In this document: one piece after another, positions 8,948 through 18,066 of the stretch
How positions within the stretch are numbered: position 1 is the stretch's first letter
How the letters are laid out: each line of letters opens with the position of its first letter
Assembly (NCBI RefSeq): GCF_001645125.1
Contig: NZ_LXKA01000287.1
Coordinates: forward strand, 1-64,000
Reading direction: 5' to 3'
Length of the DNA stretch: 64,000 nucleotides
DNA from: Paraburkholderia ginsengiterrae
GTDB taxonomy: Bacteria > Pseudomonadota > Gammaproteobacteria > Burkholderiales > Burkholderiaceae
Translations under genes and position numbers: made by a program
The notes under the pieces: generated by a model
What the model saw: the letters and a program-made list of their open reading frames with translations, nothing else
The model's database searches: none
What the model was told of the DNA's origin: nothing

Positions 8948-9000
8948 CGCTCGCATCCTGTTCCGTTGGCAAAAGCGGTCTGCACCGCATGCGAATCATG

Positions 9001-9040
9001 GTATCGTGCAGTATCGTGCAAAAACAAGTAATTTCGTGCA
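9001..9040. promoter_or_regulatory. Phased direct repeats, likely DeoR-type operator
   Basis: GTATCGTGCA occurs twice in tandem (9001-9010, 9011-9020) and again as ATTTCGTGCA at 9031-9040, so all three lie on one face of the helix. They sit between divergent nudK and the DeoR-family gene, 30 bases before the GTG start of the latter. Confidence 0.55.
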
Positions 9041-9069
9041 ATTCGCCGAACCCGCGTAGGAGCGCCGCC

Positions 9070-9825
9070 GTGCTGACGTCACAAAGAAAACAGCTGATCC
9101 TCGAAGCGCTCAAGCGCGACGGGCAAGTCGTCGCCAAAACCTTGAGTGTGGAATTCGACGTCTCCGAAGACACCATTCGCCGCGATCTGCGCGAACTCGC
9201 CGCCGAGGGGCAACTGCAGCGTGTGCATGGCGGCGCGTTGCCGGCGTCGGCGGCGGTGGTGGATCTTGCCGGGCGCGAGCAGATTGAATCGGCGTCGAAG
9301 GCGGCAATCGGCCGGGCGGCGGCGGGCATGATCGCGCGTGGCCAGATCGCGTTTGTCGACGGCGGCACGACGGCCGTGCAGATGGTGCGTCATCTGCCGC
9401 TCGACTTGCGCGCGACGATCGTCACGCATAGCCCGAGCGTGGCCGTCGCGCTTGCGAATCACGCGGAACTCGAAGTAGTGATGATCGGCGGCCGCCTGTT
9501 CAGGCATTCAATGGTCAATGTGGGCGCAGCCGCTATCGAAGCGCTCAGCCACATTCGCGCCGACCTGTATTTCATGGGCGTGACCGGCGTGCATCCGCAA
9601 GCGGGTCTGAGCACCGGCGACAGGGAAGAGGCTTACGTGAAACGCGCGTTGGTGGAGCACGCGGCGGAGACGGTGGTGCTGGCGTCGGCGGAGAAACTCA
9701 ACGCGGCGTCGCCCTACAAGATCGCGGATGTGACCGCGGCCGGCACGATCGTCGTCGAACGGAATACGGCCGAGGCACTGACCGCGCCGTTCGACGCATT
9801 GGGTATCACGATAGTGCGGGCGTAG
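9070..9825 (+). CDS. DeoR-family transcriptional repressor
   Basis: A 251-residue regulator. Residues 1-60 form the DeoR helix-turn-helix (RKQLILEALKRDG, LSVEFDVSEDTIRRDLRELA, then the LQRVHGGAL hinge). The rest is the sugar-phosphate-sensing DeoRC domain with the FVDGGTTAVQMVRHL substrate loop near residue 100 and GVTGVHPQAGLSTGD near 180. The GTG start at 9070 is chosen from AGGAG nine bases upstream; longer frames run into the nudK region. It probably represses itself and perhaps nudK through the repeats at 9001-9040. No sugar-catabolic operon is next to it, so its effector is unknown. Confidence 0.9.
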   Translation: MLTSQRKQLILEALKRDGQVVAKTLSVEFDVSEDTIRRDLRELAAEGQLQRVHGGALPASAAVVDLAGREQIESASKAAIGRAAAGMIARGQIAFVDGGTTAVQMVRHLPLDLRATIVTHSPSVAVALANHAELEVVMIGGRLFRHSMVNVGAAAIEALSHIRADLYFMGVTGVHPQAGLSTGDREEAYVKRALVEHAAETVVLASAEKLNAASPYKIADVTAAGTIVVERNTAEALTAPFDALGITIVRA

Positions 9826-10231
9826 CTGAGGCTGCTGAAAAACGAACTGACAAGCGAGCTGTGGAACCCGCTACCGTAACCACACATATCGAATCCGTTA
9901 TTTGCGATATAGAGTACAAAATTTGACGCACCCTGCGGCAAATCAGCGCCATAATTTCGGCCCTTGCTCTCTAGAGGGCAGGGAGAAGGGCAACTCATGG
10001 CAGTTCAAGGTCACTCAGATCGACTGCGGCATAACCGAAGTGACGGTCGTCGCAGATCGCCGGTACGCCCCGGGCGCCTAACAGCGTCCGCGGATCGAAC
10101 ACCTCCCTCGTGGTTCCAGCCGTCCCGCTCAGGATCGCCGCTTGTCAGCGCGCAGGCGGCATGCGCGTGCCGGCCGGTGTCCGCGTCTGTCCTGCCGATG
10201 GTTGCCGCCGTGTTCATTAAAGGAGAAGTCC
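9826..10231 (+). other. Long leader region of the first molybdenum-hydroxylase operon
   Basis: Contains an AT-rich patch (9880-9960) and, at 9997, an ATG with a strong GGGAGAAGGG ribosome site that opens an 87-codon frame running to 10260, overlapping the real start at 10232. GCCCTT and AAGGGC flank the palindrome CTCTAGAG at about 9960-9990. No recognised riboswitch is apparent. Confidence 0.4.
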
Positions 10232-13060
10232 ATGGGGAAACTCGACCTTTCGCGTCGTAGTTTTCTGAAGGCCAGCGTGTTGGCGGGTGTGTCGGTGTAT
10301 ATCGCGCCGATGGGCAGCCGCGCATTCGCTGCGTTGTTCGAAGAAAAAATTCTGACGCCGGTCCAATGGGATGCCGCCAACGGTCAGCCCAAATTCCGTA
10401 TCGACGGGATTGCCAAGGTGACGGGCTCGAAAGTGTTCGCGCGCGACATTCGCGCCACCGACATGCCGCACTGGCCGCAGCAGCAGTCGCACGCGTTCAT
10501 CCTGCGCGCGACTCAAGCCGACCGCAGCTATGAAGGTTTCGACCTGTCGCTGCTCGGCGACGATCTGCAACCGGACCGCGTGGTCACCGCCGCCGATCTG
10601 GCGCGCGACGGCCTGATCTTCCCGGCCTTCTACGGCGACGACATGCTGCTGCCGCAGGGCAAGACCCCCGCGTATCTCGGGCACGCGGTCGCGATCCTGA
10701 TCTATCACGACTTCGCACGCTTCCGTTTCGCGAAAGACGCGCTCAAGTTCCAGGATCAGATCATTCGTTACGGCGCGCCAACCGGCCCGCTCGAGCGCGA
10801 TCCGTGGGGCTCGTTCCGCTTCGTGCGCGTGGGCGGCAAGACGCCGTACGACGACGACACCTTCTCCAGCCTGAAAGACGCACCGGTGTTTCCGAGCATG
10901 ATGAGGAAGCACCAGCCGGTATGGCCCGACGGCGTCGAACACGGCAAGCTCGGCGAGCAGGGCATGTTCCATGCCGCGCAGATCCAGCAGGAGCTGGATC
11001 ATCCGTCGGCGGACTGGCTCGTGATGGAGCGCGAGTACAACACGCAGTCGATCGACACAGCCGCGCTTGAGCCCGACAACGCGAACTGCTGGTACGACGC
11101 CGCGACACAGTCGATGCATATGGTGGTGCCGACTCAGGCGCCATCCGAGGTCGGGGACAGCGCGGCCGAGATGGTCGCCAAGTGCGCGTTCCCGGTGAAG
11201 AAGCTGTTCATTCACCCGTGCTACACGGTCGGCTATGGGTCGAAGGATCACTTCAACGTGCCGTTCTACGGCCTCGTCTGCGCGATGTATTCGAACGGCC
11301 GGCCGGTGCGCCTCGCCAACGATCGCTACGAGCAGTTCCAGACCTCGTTGAAGCGGCACGCGTTCAAGATGAACTATCGGATCGCTGTCGACCGCAAGAC
11401 CGGTTTGCTGCAATCGTTCAAGGCTGAGATGGAAGCGAACGGCGGCGGGCGCTGCAACTTTTCGCCGTCGGTGGCGATGGTGGGGGCGACGGCCGCGCAG
11501 TCGGTCTACTACTTCCCGAAGAACGATCTGTCCGCGGTCGCGATCGCATCGCGCGCCATCGACGCCGGTTCGGCGCGCGGCTACGGCACGCTGCAGAGCA
11601 TGGCCGCGACCGAAATGATGGTCGACGAAATCGCCGCGCAACTCGAAGTCGATCCGATCGATTTCCGTCTGAAGAACGCATTGCGCTCGGGCATGAAAAA
11701 TACGCAAGGCGCGGTGCCGGCCGGCGCGATTCGCGTGGACGACGTATTGAACAAGGCCAAGGTGCATCCGCTGTGGGTGAACCGCGCGAAGCGCAAGGCC
11801 GAGTTCGAAGCCGCGCATCCGGGCAAGCGTTACGGCGTGGGTTTCGCGTGCGTGCAGAAGGACTTCGGCACCGGCGCAGAGACCTCGTTCGCGAAGGTCG
11901 AGTTCAGCGCCGACGGCAAGATCAGCCTGCAACATACGGCCGCTGAAATCGGCACCGGCATGTCGACCTCGCAGGCCATCGCGGTCGCGAAGTGGCTCGG
12001 CAAGCCGGCCACCGACGTGCACGTTGCGATCACCGACTGGCCGGATCTGCCGGTCGTGACGAGCGGCGATCCGTACATGATGTCGCAAGCGGATCAGGAC
12101 AAGCTCGCGGCGAACCCGCGCTGGTCGCCCGGTTACGCGTCGCCTTCCAGCGCGACGAATTCGGCTTACTACTTCACGCACAGCACGCGCGAAGCAGCGC
12201 GCGTCGTGTTCACGCACGGCTTGTGGCCGGCTGCCATGGCGATCTGGAGCCAGGGCACGGGCGGCGGTCAGGCTGCCCCGCTGGTGGTGCGTATCGAAGA
12301 CGCGCGCTGGGTCGATGGCAAGCTCTCCGCGGCGGGCCTCGAAGCGCTGCCGTTCGAACAGCTCGCGAAAAAAGCGCACGACCTCGGCCTCGTGACCGGC
12401 GCGACCGTGCACGTGTTCAATCGCTGGCAATGGACCGAAGCGGACTTCGAGCTCGACGGCGGTGTCGAGCGTTTGCCGCTCGACGGTCTGGCGGTGCGCT
12501 ACGGCGATAGCGCGCCCGACGAGCGCAAGAAACTGCAGACCACGCCGAATCACTACCGCGTGCTGGATCGTCAGCGCGTGTTCATTCCGCCGGTCCAGCG
12601 CAACAACGCGGCCGTGACGTACTACAGCGCGGTCGGCACGCTGGTCGAGCTGTCGGTGCATGAAGCGAGCGGCAAGGTGGACCTGCTGGCGCATCACTCG
12701 ATCATGGAATGCGGCAATCAGATTTCGCCGCAGCTCGTGTCCGGCCAGTTGCAAGGCGGTTTGGCGATGGGCATCGGCCATGCGCTGCACGAGTATCTGC
12801 CGCTCTACGAAGACGGTCCCGGCAACGGCACCTGGAACTTCAACCGCTACCACGTGCCGCGCGCGGCGGACGTCGCCGTCTGGACCCAGACCGGTGAAGT
12901 GCTGCCGCCGCTGACCGAGACCGATCCGCCGAAGGGTATCGCCGAAGTGGTGATGATTCCGGTGGTCGGCGCCATTGTGAACGGGATCGCGCATGCGATC
13001 GGACATCGCTTTACCGATTTGCCCGTCACCCCGCAACGTATTCAGGAGGTGCTCGCATGA
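10232..13060 (+). CDS. Molybdopterin-binding subunit, xanthine dehydrogenase/aldehyde oxidase family, Tat-exported
   Basis: Catalytic subunit of a periplasmic molybdenum hydroxylase; such enzymes oxidise aldehydes or N-heterocycles with water as oxygen donor. The 942-residue chain starts with a twin-arginine signal (LSRRSFLKASVLAG, residues 5-18), so the cofactor is inserted before export. Family blocks include FRIDGIAKVTGSKVFARDI, the cofactor-binding GGGRCNFS and ARGYGTLQSMAATEMMVDE segments, EIGTGMSTSQAIA, and a C-terminal KGIAEVVMIPVVGAIVNGIA where the Glu fits the catalytic base. It is longer than the 730-780 residues usual for two-subunit enzymes. Start 10232 follows AAGGAGAAG. The next gene overlaps by 4 bases, and a cytochrome follows as electron acceptor. 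Substrate not predictable. Confidence 0.88.
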   Translation: MGKLDLSRRSFLKASVLAGVSVYIAPMGSRAFAALFEEKILTPVQWDAANGQPKFRIDGIAKVTGSKVFARDIRATDMPHWPQQQSHAFILRATQADRSYEGFDLSLLGDDLQPDRVVTAADLARDGLIFPAFYGDDMLLPQGKTPAYLGHAVAILIYHDFARFRFAKDALKFQDQIIRYGAPTGPLERDPWGSFRFVRVGGKTPYDDDTFSSLKDAPVFPSMMRKHQPVWPDGVEHGKLGEQGMFHAAQIQQELDHPSADWLVMEREYNTQSIDTAALEPDNANCWYDAATQSMHMVVPTQAPSEVGDSAAEMVAKCAFPVKKLFIHPCYTVGYGSKDHFNVPFYGLVCAMYSNGRPVRLANDRYEQFQTSLKRHAFKMNYRIAVDRKTGLLQSFKAEMEANGGGRCNFSPSVAMVGATAAQSVYYFPKNDLSAVAIASRAIDAGSARGYGTLQSMAATEMMVDEIAAQLEVDPIDFRLKNALRSGMKNTQGAVPAGAIRVDDVLNKAKVHPLWVNRAKRKAEFEAAHPGKRYGVGFACVQKDFGTGAETSFAKVEFSADGKISLQHTAAEIGTGMSTSQAIAVAKWLGKPATDVHVAITDWPDLPVVTSGDPYMMSQADQDKLAANPRWSPGYASPSSATNSAYYFTHSTREAARVVFTHGLWPAAMAIWSQGTGGGQAAPLVVRIEDARWVDGKLSAAGLEALPFEQLAKKAHDLGLVTGATVHVFNRWQWTEADFELDGGVERLPLDGLAVRYGDSAPDERKKLQTTPNHYRVLDRQRVFIPPVQRNNAAVTYYSAVGTLVELSVHEASGKVDLLAHHSIMECGNQISPQLVSGQLQGGLAMGIGHALHEYLPLYEDGPGNGTWNFNRYHVPRAADVAVWTQTGEVLPPLTETDPPKGIAEVVMIPVVGAIVNGIAHAIGHRFTDLPVTPQRIQEVLA

Positions 13061-13782
13061 CGGCCCCCACTCAAGCTTCTTCAGCGCAAGCGGCGAGCGA
13101 CGCGCCCAGCGCCGCTGTTTCCGCGCAAGCGTCCGCTTCCACTGCTGCCTCCGCGGGCGTGCCCGCCAGCGCGCCGGCTGCCGCCGTGGTCGAGCGTCCG
13201 CTGACGCATTTCCGCACGCTGCCGCTGTCGATCAAGGTGAACGGCGAGATCGTCGGGCCGACCGACGTGCCCGCCGGTCTGATGATGATCGATTATCTGC
13301 ACGAGTACCTGCACCTGACCGGCTCGCGCCTCGGCTGCGGCCAGGGCATCTGCCACGCGTGCGTGGTGATCGTCGACAAGCCGGACGGCACCAGCGAAGA
13401 AGTGCGCACCTGCATCACCGGCGCGAATTTCTTTAACGGCAAATCCATTCGCACGATCGAAGGACACGCGAAGCGCAACGAAGCGGGCGAGGTCGTCGAA
13501 CTGTCGGCGATCCAGCAGAAGTTTCTCGAGCACTTCAGTTTTCAGTGCGGCTACTGCACGCCCGGTTTCGTCAACGCGGCCACCGTGCTGATCGAACGGC
13601 TGAAGCGTCAACCGGTTGCCAAAGACAAGGTCGAGGCGACCATTACCGAAGCGCTGAACGATCACATCTGCCGCTGCACCGGCTACGTGCGCTACTACGA
13701 GGCCGTGAAGGAAGTCGTGCTGAGCACGCCGGGTCTGGTCAAAGACGCGTCGGCGGACGTCCCCGTGGGGGCCGCCGCATGA
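13057..13782 (+). CDS. 2Fe-2S subunit of the first molybdenum hydroxylase
   Basis: Carries electrons from the molybdenum centre to the cytochrome. An unusual N-terminal extension of about 50 residues, mostly Ala, Ser, Pro and Gln, precedes the plant-ferredoxin-like domain (LGCGQGICHACVVIVDK, with a further Cys at RTCITG) and the helical domain with the second cluster (FQCGYCTPGFVNAA and HICRCTGYVRYYEAV). No export signal is seen, so it probably rides out with the Tat-tagged partner. Length 241 against about 155-170 for typical members, the excess being the N-terminal extension. CAGGAGG precedes the start and both ends overlap the neighbours by 4 bases, so translation is coupled. Confidence 0.9.
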   Translation: MTAPTQASSAQAASDAPSAAVSAQASASTAASAGVPASAPAAAVVERPLTHFRTLPLSIKVNGEIVGPTDVPAGLMMIDYLHEYLHLTGSRLGCGQGICHACVVIVDKPDGTSEEVRTCITGANFFNGKSIRTIEGHAKRNEAGEVVELSAIQQKFLEHFSFQCGYCTPGFVNAATVLIERLKRQPVAKDKVEATITEALNDHICRCTGYVRYYEAVKEVVLSTPGLVKDASADVPVGAAA

Positions 13783-15035
13783 TGAACCGTCCGATGATCT
13801 TGCGCCGCGCGCTGTTGCTGCTCGGCACCGCGCTCGCGCTGAGCGCGTGCGGCAAGCACGACGACGGCGCGTTGGCGGCCGCCGCCGCGATGGGGCCGCA
13901 GTCCACCGCTGCCGATCCGCTCGCGCGCGGCCGCTACCTCGTCAAAGCCGCTGACTGCGCCGCGTGCCACACCACCGCCGACGGCGCGCCGTTCGCCGGC
14001 GGCGTGAAGCTGGCATCGCCGTTCGGCACCTTCTACGGCACTAACATCACGCCGGACAAGGAGCACGGCATCGGCAATTGGAGCGCTGACGATCTGTACA
14101 AGGCGCTGCATGACGGCGTCGCTCCGAACAAGCAGCTGTATCCGGCGATGCCGTACACGTCGTACCGGCTGTTGTCGCGCGCGGACAGCGACGCGATCTA
14201 CGCCTATCTGATGGCGCAGAAACCGGCCGCGGTGGCGAACCACGAGCCCGAACTGAAGTTTCCGTTCAACATGCGTTTCGGCGTGCGCTTCTGGAACTGG
14301 GTGTTCCTGAAGGATGCGTTGCCGGATGCCTCGCAGGGTCAATCCGCGGACTGGAATCGCGGACGGTATCTCGCGAGCGCGCTTGGCCACTGCGCCGAGT
14401 GTCATACGGGGCGCGGCGCGTTCGGTCAGCTCGACGGCGGCAAACCGCTGACAGGCGCGGCGCTCGGACGGATCGCGGCGCCGGATATCACGCCGCACGG
14501 TCTCGCTGCGCGTGGCTGGACGGCTGCCGACCTGCAGACGTTCTTCGCCACCGGCATTGCGCCGCAGGGTTCGGCATTCGGCGAGATGTATCCGGTGGTG
14601 CATCTGAGCAGCCAGTACCTGACCCACGACGACCTGCGCGCCATGTCGACCTATCTGCTCGGCGATCAGGCGCCCGCGCCGCAACCGCTGCAACAGGTTT
14701 CCGCCGATGCCGCGCAACTCGAAGCGGGGCGGAACGTGTATCTCGCGGTGTGCGCCGGGTGTCACGGGCTGAACGGCGCAGGCAAGCCGCACGTTGCGGT
14801 GCCGATGCACGCCAACTCGACGGTGCGTCAAAGCGATGCGCACAATCTGATCGTGGCGATGCTCGACGGCATCGGTGCGCAGGATTTTCCGGGCATCGAG
14901 CGGATGCAGGACATGCCGGGCTTCGCGTCGCAACTCAGCGATGCGGAGCTCGCGCAGCTCGCGAACTATCTGCGTGCAACGTATGGCGGGCAACCTGCCG
15001 ACGTGACCGCGGACGCGGTGAAGGCGTTGCGTTGA
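13779..15035 (+). CDS. Tri-haem cytochrome c lipoprotein of the first molybdenum hydroxylase
   Basis: Accepts electrons from the hydroxylase and hands them to the respiratory chain. A lipoprotein signal ends at ALSAC (residues about 20-24), so the mature protein is lipid-anchored. Three CxxCH haem sites are visible: CAACH (about residue 65), CAECH (about 205) and CAGCH (about 325), each in its own domain with downstream Met ligand candidates such as PAMPYTSY. This is the gluconate/alcohol-dehydrogenase-type tri-haem cytochrome layout. 418 residues. Starts at 13779 with a double Met and 4-base overlap; an 11-bp hairpin follows the stop. Paralogue of the gene at 20780. Confidence 0.9.
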   Translation: MMNRPMILRRALLLLGTALALSACGKHDDGALAAAAAMGPQSTAADPLARGRYLVKAADCAACHTTADGAPFAGGVKLASPFGTFYGTNITPDKEHGIGNWSADDLYKALHDGVAPNKQLYPAMPYTSYRLLSRADSDAIYAYLMAQKPAAVANHEPELKFPFNMRFGVRFWNWVFLKDALPDASQGQSADWNRGRYLASALGHCAECHTGRGAFGQLDGGKPLTGAALGRIAAPDITPHGLAARGWTAADLQTFFATGIAPQGSAFGEMYPVVHLSSQYLTHDDLRAMSTYLLGDQAPAPQPLQQVSADAAQLEAGRNVYLAVCAGCHGLNGAGKPHVAVPMHANSTVRQSDAHNLIVAMLDGIGAQDFPGIERMQDMPGFASQLSDAELAQLANYLRATYGGQPADVTADAVKALR

Positions 15036-15057
15036 AAGTGGATCAGCGTTGAAAGGA

Positions 15058-15086
15058 CACGGCGCGCGATGAACTCGCGCGCCGTG
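15058..15086 (+). terminator. 11-bp hairpin ending the first hydroxylase operon
   Basis: CACGGCGCGCG and CGCGCGCCGTG pair perfectly around ATGAACT, 22 bases after the cytochrome stop. No T-run follows. Confidence 0.55.
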
Positions 15087-15175
15087 CGTTGCTCAAACGG
15101 CTTCGCGCCGCTACGGCCAGGCGGCGCGCCGTACGTCTTGCCGCCGGCAAGACAGAATCTTTTCGCGGAGACTTC

Positions 15176-15592
15176 ATGAGCAATCGCGCGACGCAAATCC
15201 TTCCCCATCATAGTTACGTTCATTCGCTGGGCGCGCCGCTGGCCTGTGTGCAAGGCACGATCACCAAGGTGTTCGCCAGCCCCGAGAATCATAACGGCGC
15301 CAATCACCAGCACTTCATCATCAAGATCGACACGGTTCTGAAATTCGAGGGTGGCACGCAGAACCTCGTCGGCACCGAGGTGTTCGTCGCCGTGCGATTC
15401 GGAGACAACGAAGGTCTCGCGCACGAAATCACCGGGTTGCAGGCCGGGCAGCCGATCGAAGCCCAAGGCGAATACATTCCCGATGCCAGCGCCTATCCGA
15501 CCGAAGACAATTCTAATCCCGTTCTGCCGGTGCTGCACTTCACGCATCATCCGGTGGGCTATGTGAAGTACCAGGGGCAGTATTACAGCTGA
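15176..15592 (+). CDS. DUF3465-like protein
   Basis: A 138-residue protein without signal peptide or membrane segment. The blocks GTITKVFA, HQHFIIKIDTVL, QPIEAQGEYIPDA and VLHFTHHPVGYVKYQGQYY resemble DUF3465 proteins (HQRFILKL ... WTHHDP ... G-Y), which look like small OB/nucleic-acid-binding-fold proteins with a conserved HH pair; function is unknown. Most family members I recall are exported, whereas this one is not. ATG 15176 follows CGGAG. Transcribed in the same direction as the hydroxylase operon but after its terminator hairpin. Confidence 0.6.
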   Translation: MSNRATQILPHHSYVHSLGAPLACVQGTITKVFASPENHNGANHQHFIIKIDTVLKFEGGTQNLVGTEVFVAVRFGDNEGLAHEITGLQAGQPIEAQGEYIPDASAYPTEDNSNPVLPVLHFTHHPVGYVKYQGQYYS

Positions 15593-16085
15593 CCCGCGTT
15601 TGATCGAACCGGACGGACGCCAGTCCGTCCCGGCCTCCATGCTTTTCCTTCCATCTTCGCCGCGGTGGCTTGCGGCGATTCAAGTTTTGTTGGCGCTCTG
15701 CCGTTAAAGCAAACGTTATCGTGCGATAACCTGGGCGGAGCGCTGCGCGCGCAACGAATTTCGCACAGCCGTGCGTAACGTTTGTATCAGTGTGTGTGGG
15801 ATAAGGCGTTTTCAATAAAACGCACTTTACAATTCCGCGTGAAATTGAATCGGTAATCTGACCCTTTTCGCGGACGTTCGACGAACTTGAAGGGTTCGGC
15901 GGCCGGGCTGCAGGCTTTCCGGCGGCTGCGCGGGCGAAGGGTCAGGTTGGTCGGCAGGGCATGGGTGAGCGCCATACGAGGCGGCCTCGCCCTGTCGCGA
16001 AGAAAGCAGCGCGGCGTTCGACCGCGCGCATCGCGCGACAGGGTGGCACCCGGCTTGCCAATGAACAAGGCAGGAGTCGAACAAG
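15593..16085. other. Intergenic region with a terminator-like hairpin at its left end
   Basis: GGACGGAC (15611-15618) and GTCCGTCC (15623-15630) form an 8-bp stem with a GCCA loop, a likely terminator of the DUF3465-like gene. The stretch 15700-15860 is AT-rich and probably holds the promoter of the lipoprotein gene at 16086. No gene seen. Confidence 0.45.
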
Positions 16086-17018
16086 ATGGGAAAGCGTTTC
16101 GACAGAACAATGATGGCCAGTCTGGCTGGCGTGTGGGTCGCGCTGGCAGTCAGCGGTTGTGCGAATGTGGGCCAGCAGGGCGCGCAAACCGGCGCGGCAA
16201 CGGACGCGTCCGCTGCTTCCGGCGTGCCGGCGGCTAGCGCGCCCATCGCGGCGTCGGCCACGATCGTTGCAGATCAGGGCGCGCCGCTCAAAAAATCGCC
16301 GCCGCTCGTGTATCGCGTCAGGCGCGGCGACACGCTCGCGCACGTCGCGCAGCTTAATCACTGCAGTGTCAGGCAGTTGCAGGCGTGGAACGGGCTCAAA
16401 TCCTCCGCGCGCCTGAAAAAGGGGCAGGTGCTGCACGTCGCGTCGCCGGAAACGGTGCGGGCTGTGAATGCCGCCAATGCGGCCGCCAAGGCCGCGGCGG
16501 CATCCGCGCCGGCAACGCCGCCAGCGTCGGTTGCGGCTCAGCAGGCCGCGGCGCTCACAACGACGGCAGCACAGCTGGCGCAGTCACCCGCGCCCAGTGC
16601 CGCTGCAGCACGCGAAGTCGCGCAGGAAACAAAGCGGCACGCGAACGGCGTGTCGCTGACGTGGCCCGCGGGCGGCCGGGTGGTCGAAGGATTCCAGCCG
16701 GGGGAAACGCGCGGCATCGAAATCGGCGGCAAACCCGGCGATCCGGTGCGGGCCGCCGCCGACGGCAAGGTGATGTACGCAGGCACGGGGCTGAACAGCT
16801 ACGGCAGCCTGATCATCGTCCAGCACAACAAGGACTTTCTGACCGCCTACTCGCACAACCGCAAGCTGCTGGTCAAAACTGGCGATATCGTTGTGCAGGG
16901 TCAGCAGATCGCCGAGATGGGCGACGAGAACAACTCGCGGGTTTCGGTGGGCTTCGAATTGCGCGGCGACGGCAAGCCGGTCGATCCGATGCCGTATCTG
17001 CCGCAAGGGCGCGGCTAG
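16086..17018 (+). CDS. LysM-LytM lipoprotein, NlpD-like amidase activator
   Basis: Envelope protein likely to activate cell-separation amidases rather than cut peptidoglycan. Order: lipoprotein signal ending VSGC (about residue 24), Ala-rich spacer, LysM domain (VYRVRRGDTLAHVAQLN ... KKGQVLHVA, residues 77-122), a long Ala/Gln/Pro linker, and an M23/LytM domain (residues about 185-310). The zinc ligands of active M23 enzymes are altered: GIEIGGKPGD replaces the HxGxD site and VGFELRGDG replaces the LHFE-type site, while TAYSHN keeps one His. That pattern fits NlpD/EnvC-type degenerate domains. 310 residues. A related gene lies at 58150. Confidence 0.85.
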   Translation: MGKRFDRTMMASLAGVWVALAVSGCANVGQQGAQTGAATDASAASGVPAASAPIAASATIVADQGAPLKKSPPLVYRVRRGDTLAHVAQLNHCSVRQLQAWNGLKSSARLKKGQVLHVASPETVRAVNAANAAAKAAAASAPATPPASVAAQQAAALTTTAAQLAQSPAPSAAAAREVAQETKRHANGVSLTWPAGGRVVEGFQPGETRGIEIGGKPGDPVRAAADGKVMYAGTGLNSYGSLIIVQHNKDFLTAYSHNRKLLVKTGDIVVQGQQIAEMGDENNSRVSVGFELRGDGKPVDPMPYLPQGRG

Positions 17019-17221
17019 GGCGATAGGGCTGCGGTGCGCTACCGCGCGCCGCGCCCGCCAGGTGATAGCCGTGCAATTCGCTTGCGGCGGATCGCACGGC
17101 TGACTTCCCTTCACGGCCGCTCAACGAGTCGACTCGGCTGCCGGTTCAGATCCGCCGGCAGACGCCGATCAATCTGCTTAGGATTGCTTATGCAATCCGC
17201 TGCGGACCCCGGTACAACCGG

Positions 17222-17620
17222 CTACTTCGCTGCCATGCCCCGCAACAGTTGCGACACCTGCCCGTGCAGATGCAGGATTGCCGGATCGGCCTGCAACAGC
17301 GGCAGGTACTGCGGCAGGAAGTTATTGTTCGGCGTATCCGCGGAGAAGAGTCCGGTGACCGCTTCCGCCGCGGCGCAACGATCCTCGACGTCGGCTTCCT
17401 TATCGTCGAGAATTTCGTCGACGCTCGCAATGACCGTCGAGAGCGGCGTGAGCCAGCGGAATGCCGACCCGTTGATCAGCACCTGCAGGAACGCCGCCGG
17501 GCTCACCGGGCCGAATTCCTTTTCGTAGACGGCGCGCTCGTGATCGAGAATGGCTTTGTGCAGCGCCAATAGCGGTTTGCGAATGTCCGAGAGGAACTGG
17601 GTGCATTGCTGGTCATTCAT
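17222..17620 (-). CDS. Unknown cytosolic protein, all-helical
   Basis: A 132-residue protein I do not recognise. It starts MNDQQCTQFLSDIRKPLLAL and is predicted helical, with a Trp-containing central segment (INGSAFRWLTPLSTVIASVDEIL), an acidic patch (DDKEADVEDR) and a C-terminal HLHGQVSQLLRG. Several His and Asp/Glu residues could bind metal, but no known motif is complete. ATG 17620 is chosen because AAGGAG lies seven bases upstream; the longer frame begins without a ribosome site. A sigma-70-like promoter is placed upstream. Alone between the lipoprotein gene and the second hydroxylase operon. Confidence 0.65.
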   Translation of the reverse strand: MNDQQCTQFLSDIRKPLLALHKAILDHERAVYEKEFGPVSPAAFLQVLINGSAFRWLTPLSTVIASVDEILDDKEADVEDRCAAAEAVTGLFSADTPNNNFLPQYLPLLQADPAILHLHGQVSQLLRGMAAK

Positions 17621-18066
17621 TGTGATGCTCCTTCGGATAATCAAGCCGGGTTAACGCATCATTAGATGGGGCGCGATAACAATAAATCAAGCATTGACCA
17701 TGCTAACAACATCGCCTCGCATTCGGTCGACAACATTCATTAAGCGCGCACCGTCAGCCGGCATCGAGTCAATACGCCGACGGTAACGCCACATTTTGGC
17801 TCCCTTTTCAACAACGCAACGGGTGTCGTCCCGCATCACAACGCAGGAAGGGCACCCTCCAGGCGTTTTTTCTGAAGCGCGGCTACAATCGGCCGATCGT
17901 CCCCCAACATGTTCGCGTCGTGCGTTATTCGCCGTTTCGGCTGACAGGCAAACCGTATTGCACATTAGTCCCGCTTGTCGAATAAACGCAGCGGGTCTTT
18001 CTATTTTGGTTTGATGTTGCAGTCTAAACAGCCGGATAAACAATAAACCTTACTCGGAACCGCTCA
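17621..18066. other. Divergent region upstream of the second hydroxylase operon
   Basis: AT-rich compared with its surroundings, no gene seen. A weak TTGCAC / AATAAA pair with a 17-base spacer occurs near 17957-17985 on the plus strand. A 118-codon minus-strand frame at 17687-18043 lacks a ribosome site and family likeness and is not called. Confidence 0.4.
17661..17690 (-). promoter_or_regulatory. Candidate sigma-70 promoter of the 17620 gene
   Basis: On the minus strand TTGATT (17690-17685), an 18-base spacer, and TCTAAT (17666-17661), ending about 40 bases before the ATG. Confidence 0.4.

Noticed and set aside
10217-13036. 939-codon open frame on the minus strand opposite the first hydroxylase gene
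   Set aside because: It mirrors a high-GC gene codon by codon, is extremely Arg/His-rich and has no domain; a typical GC-driven shadow.
17687-18043. 118-codon minus-strand frame before the iorA-like gene
   Set aside because: No ribosome site, no signal or domain, and it covers the AT-rich control region.
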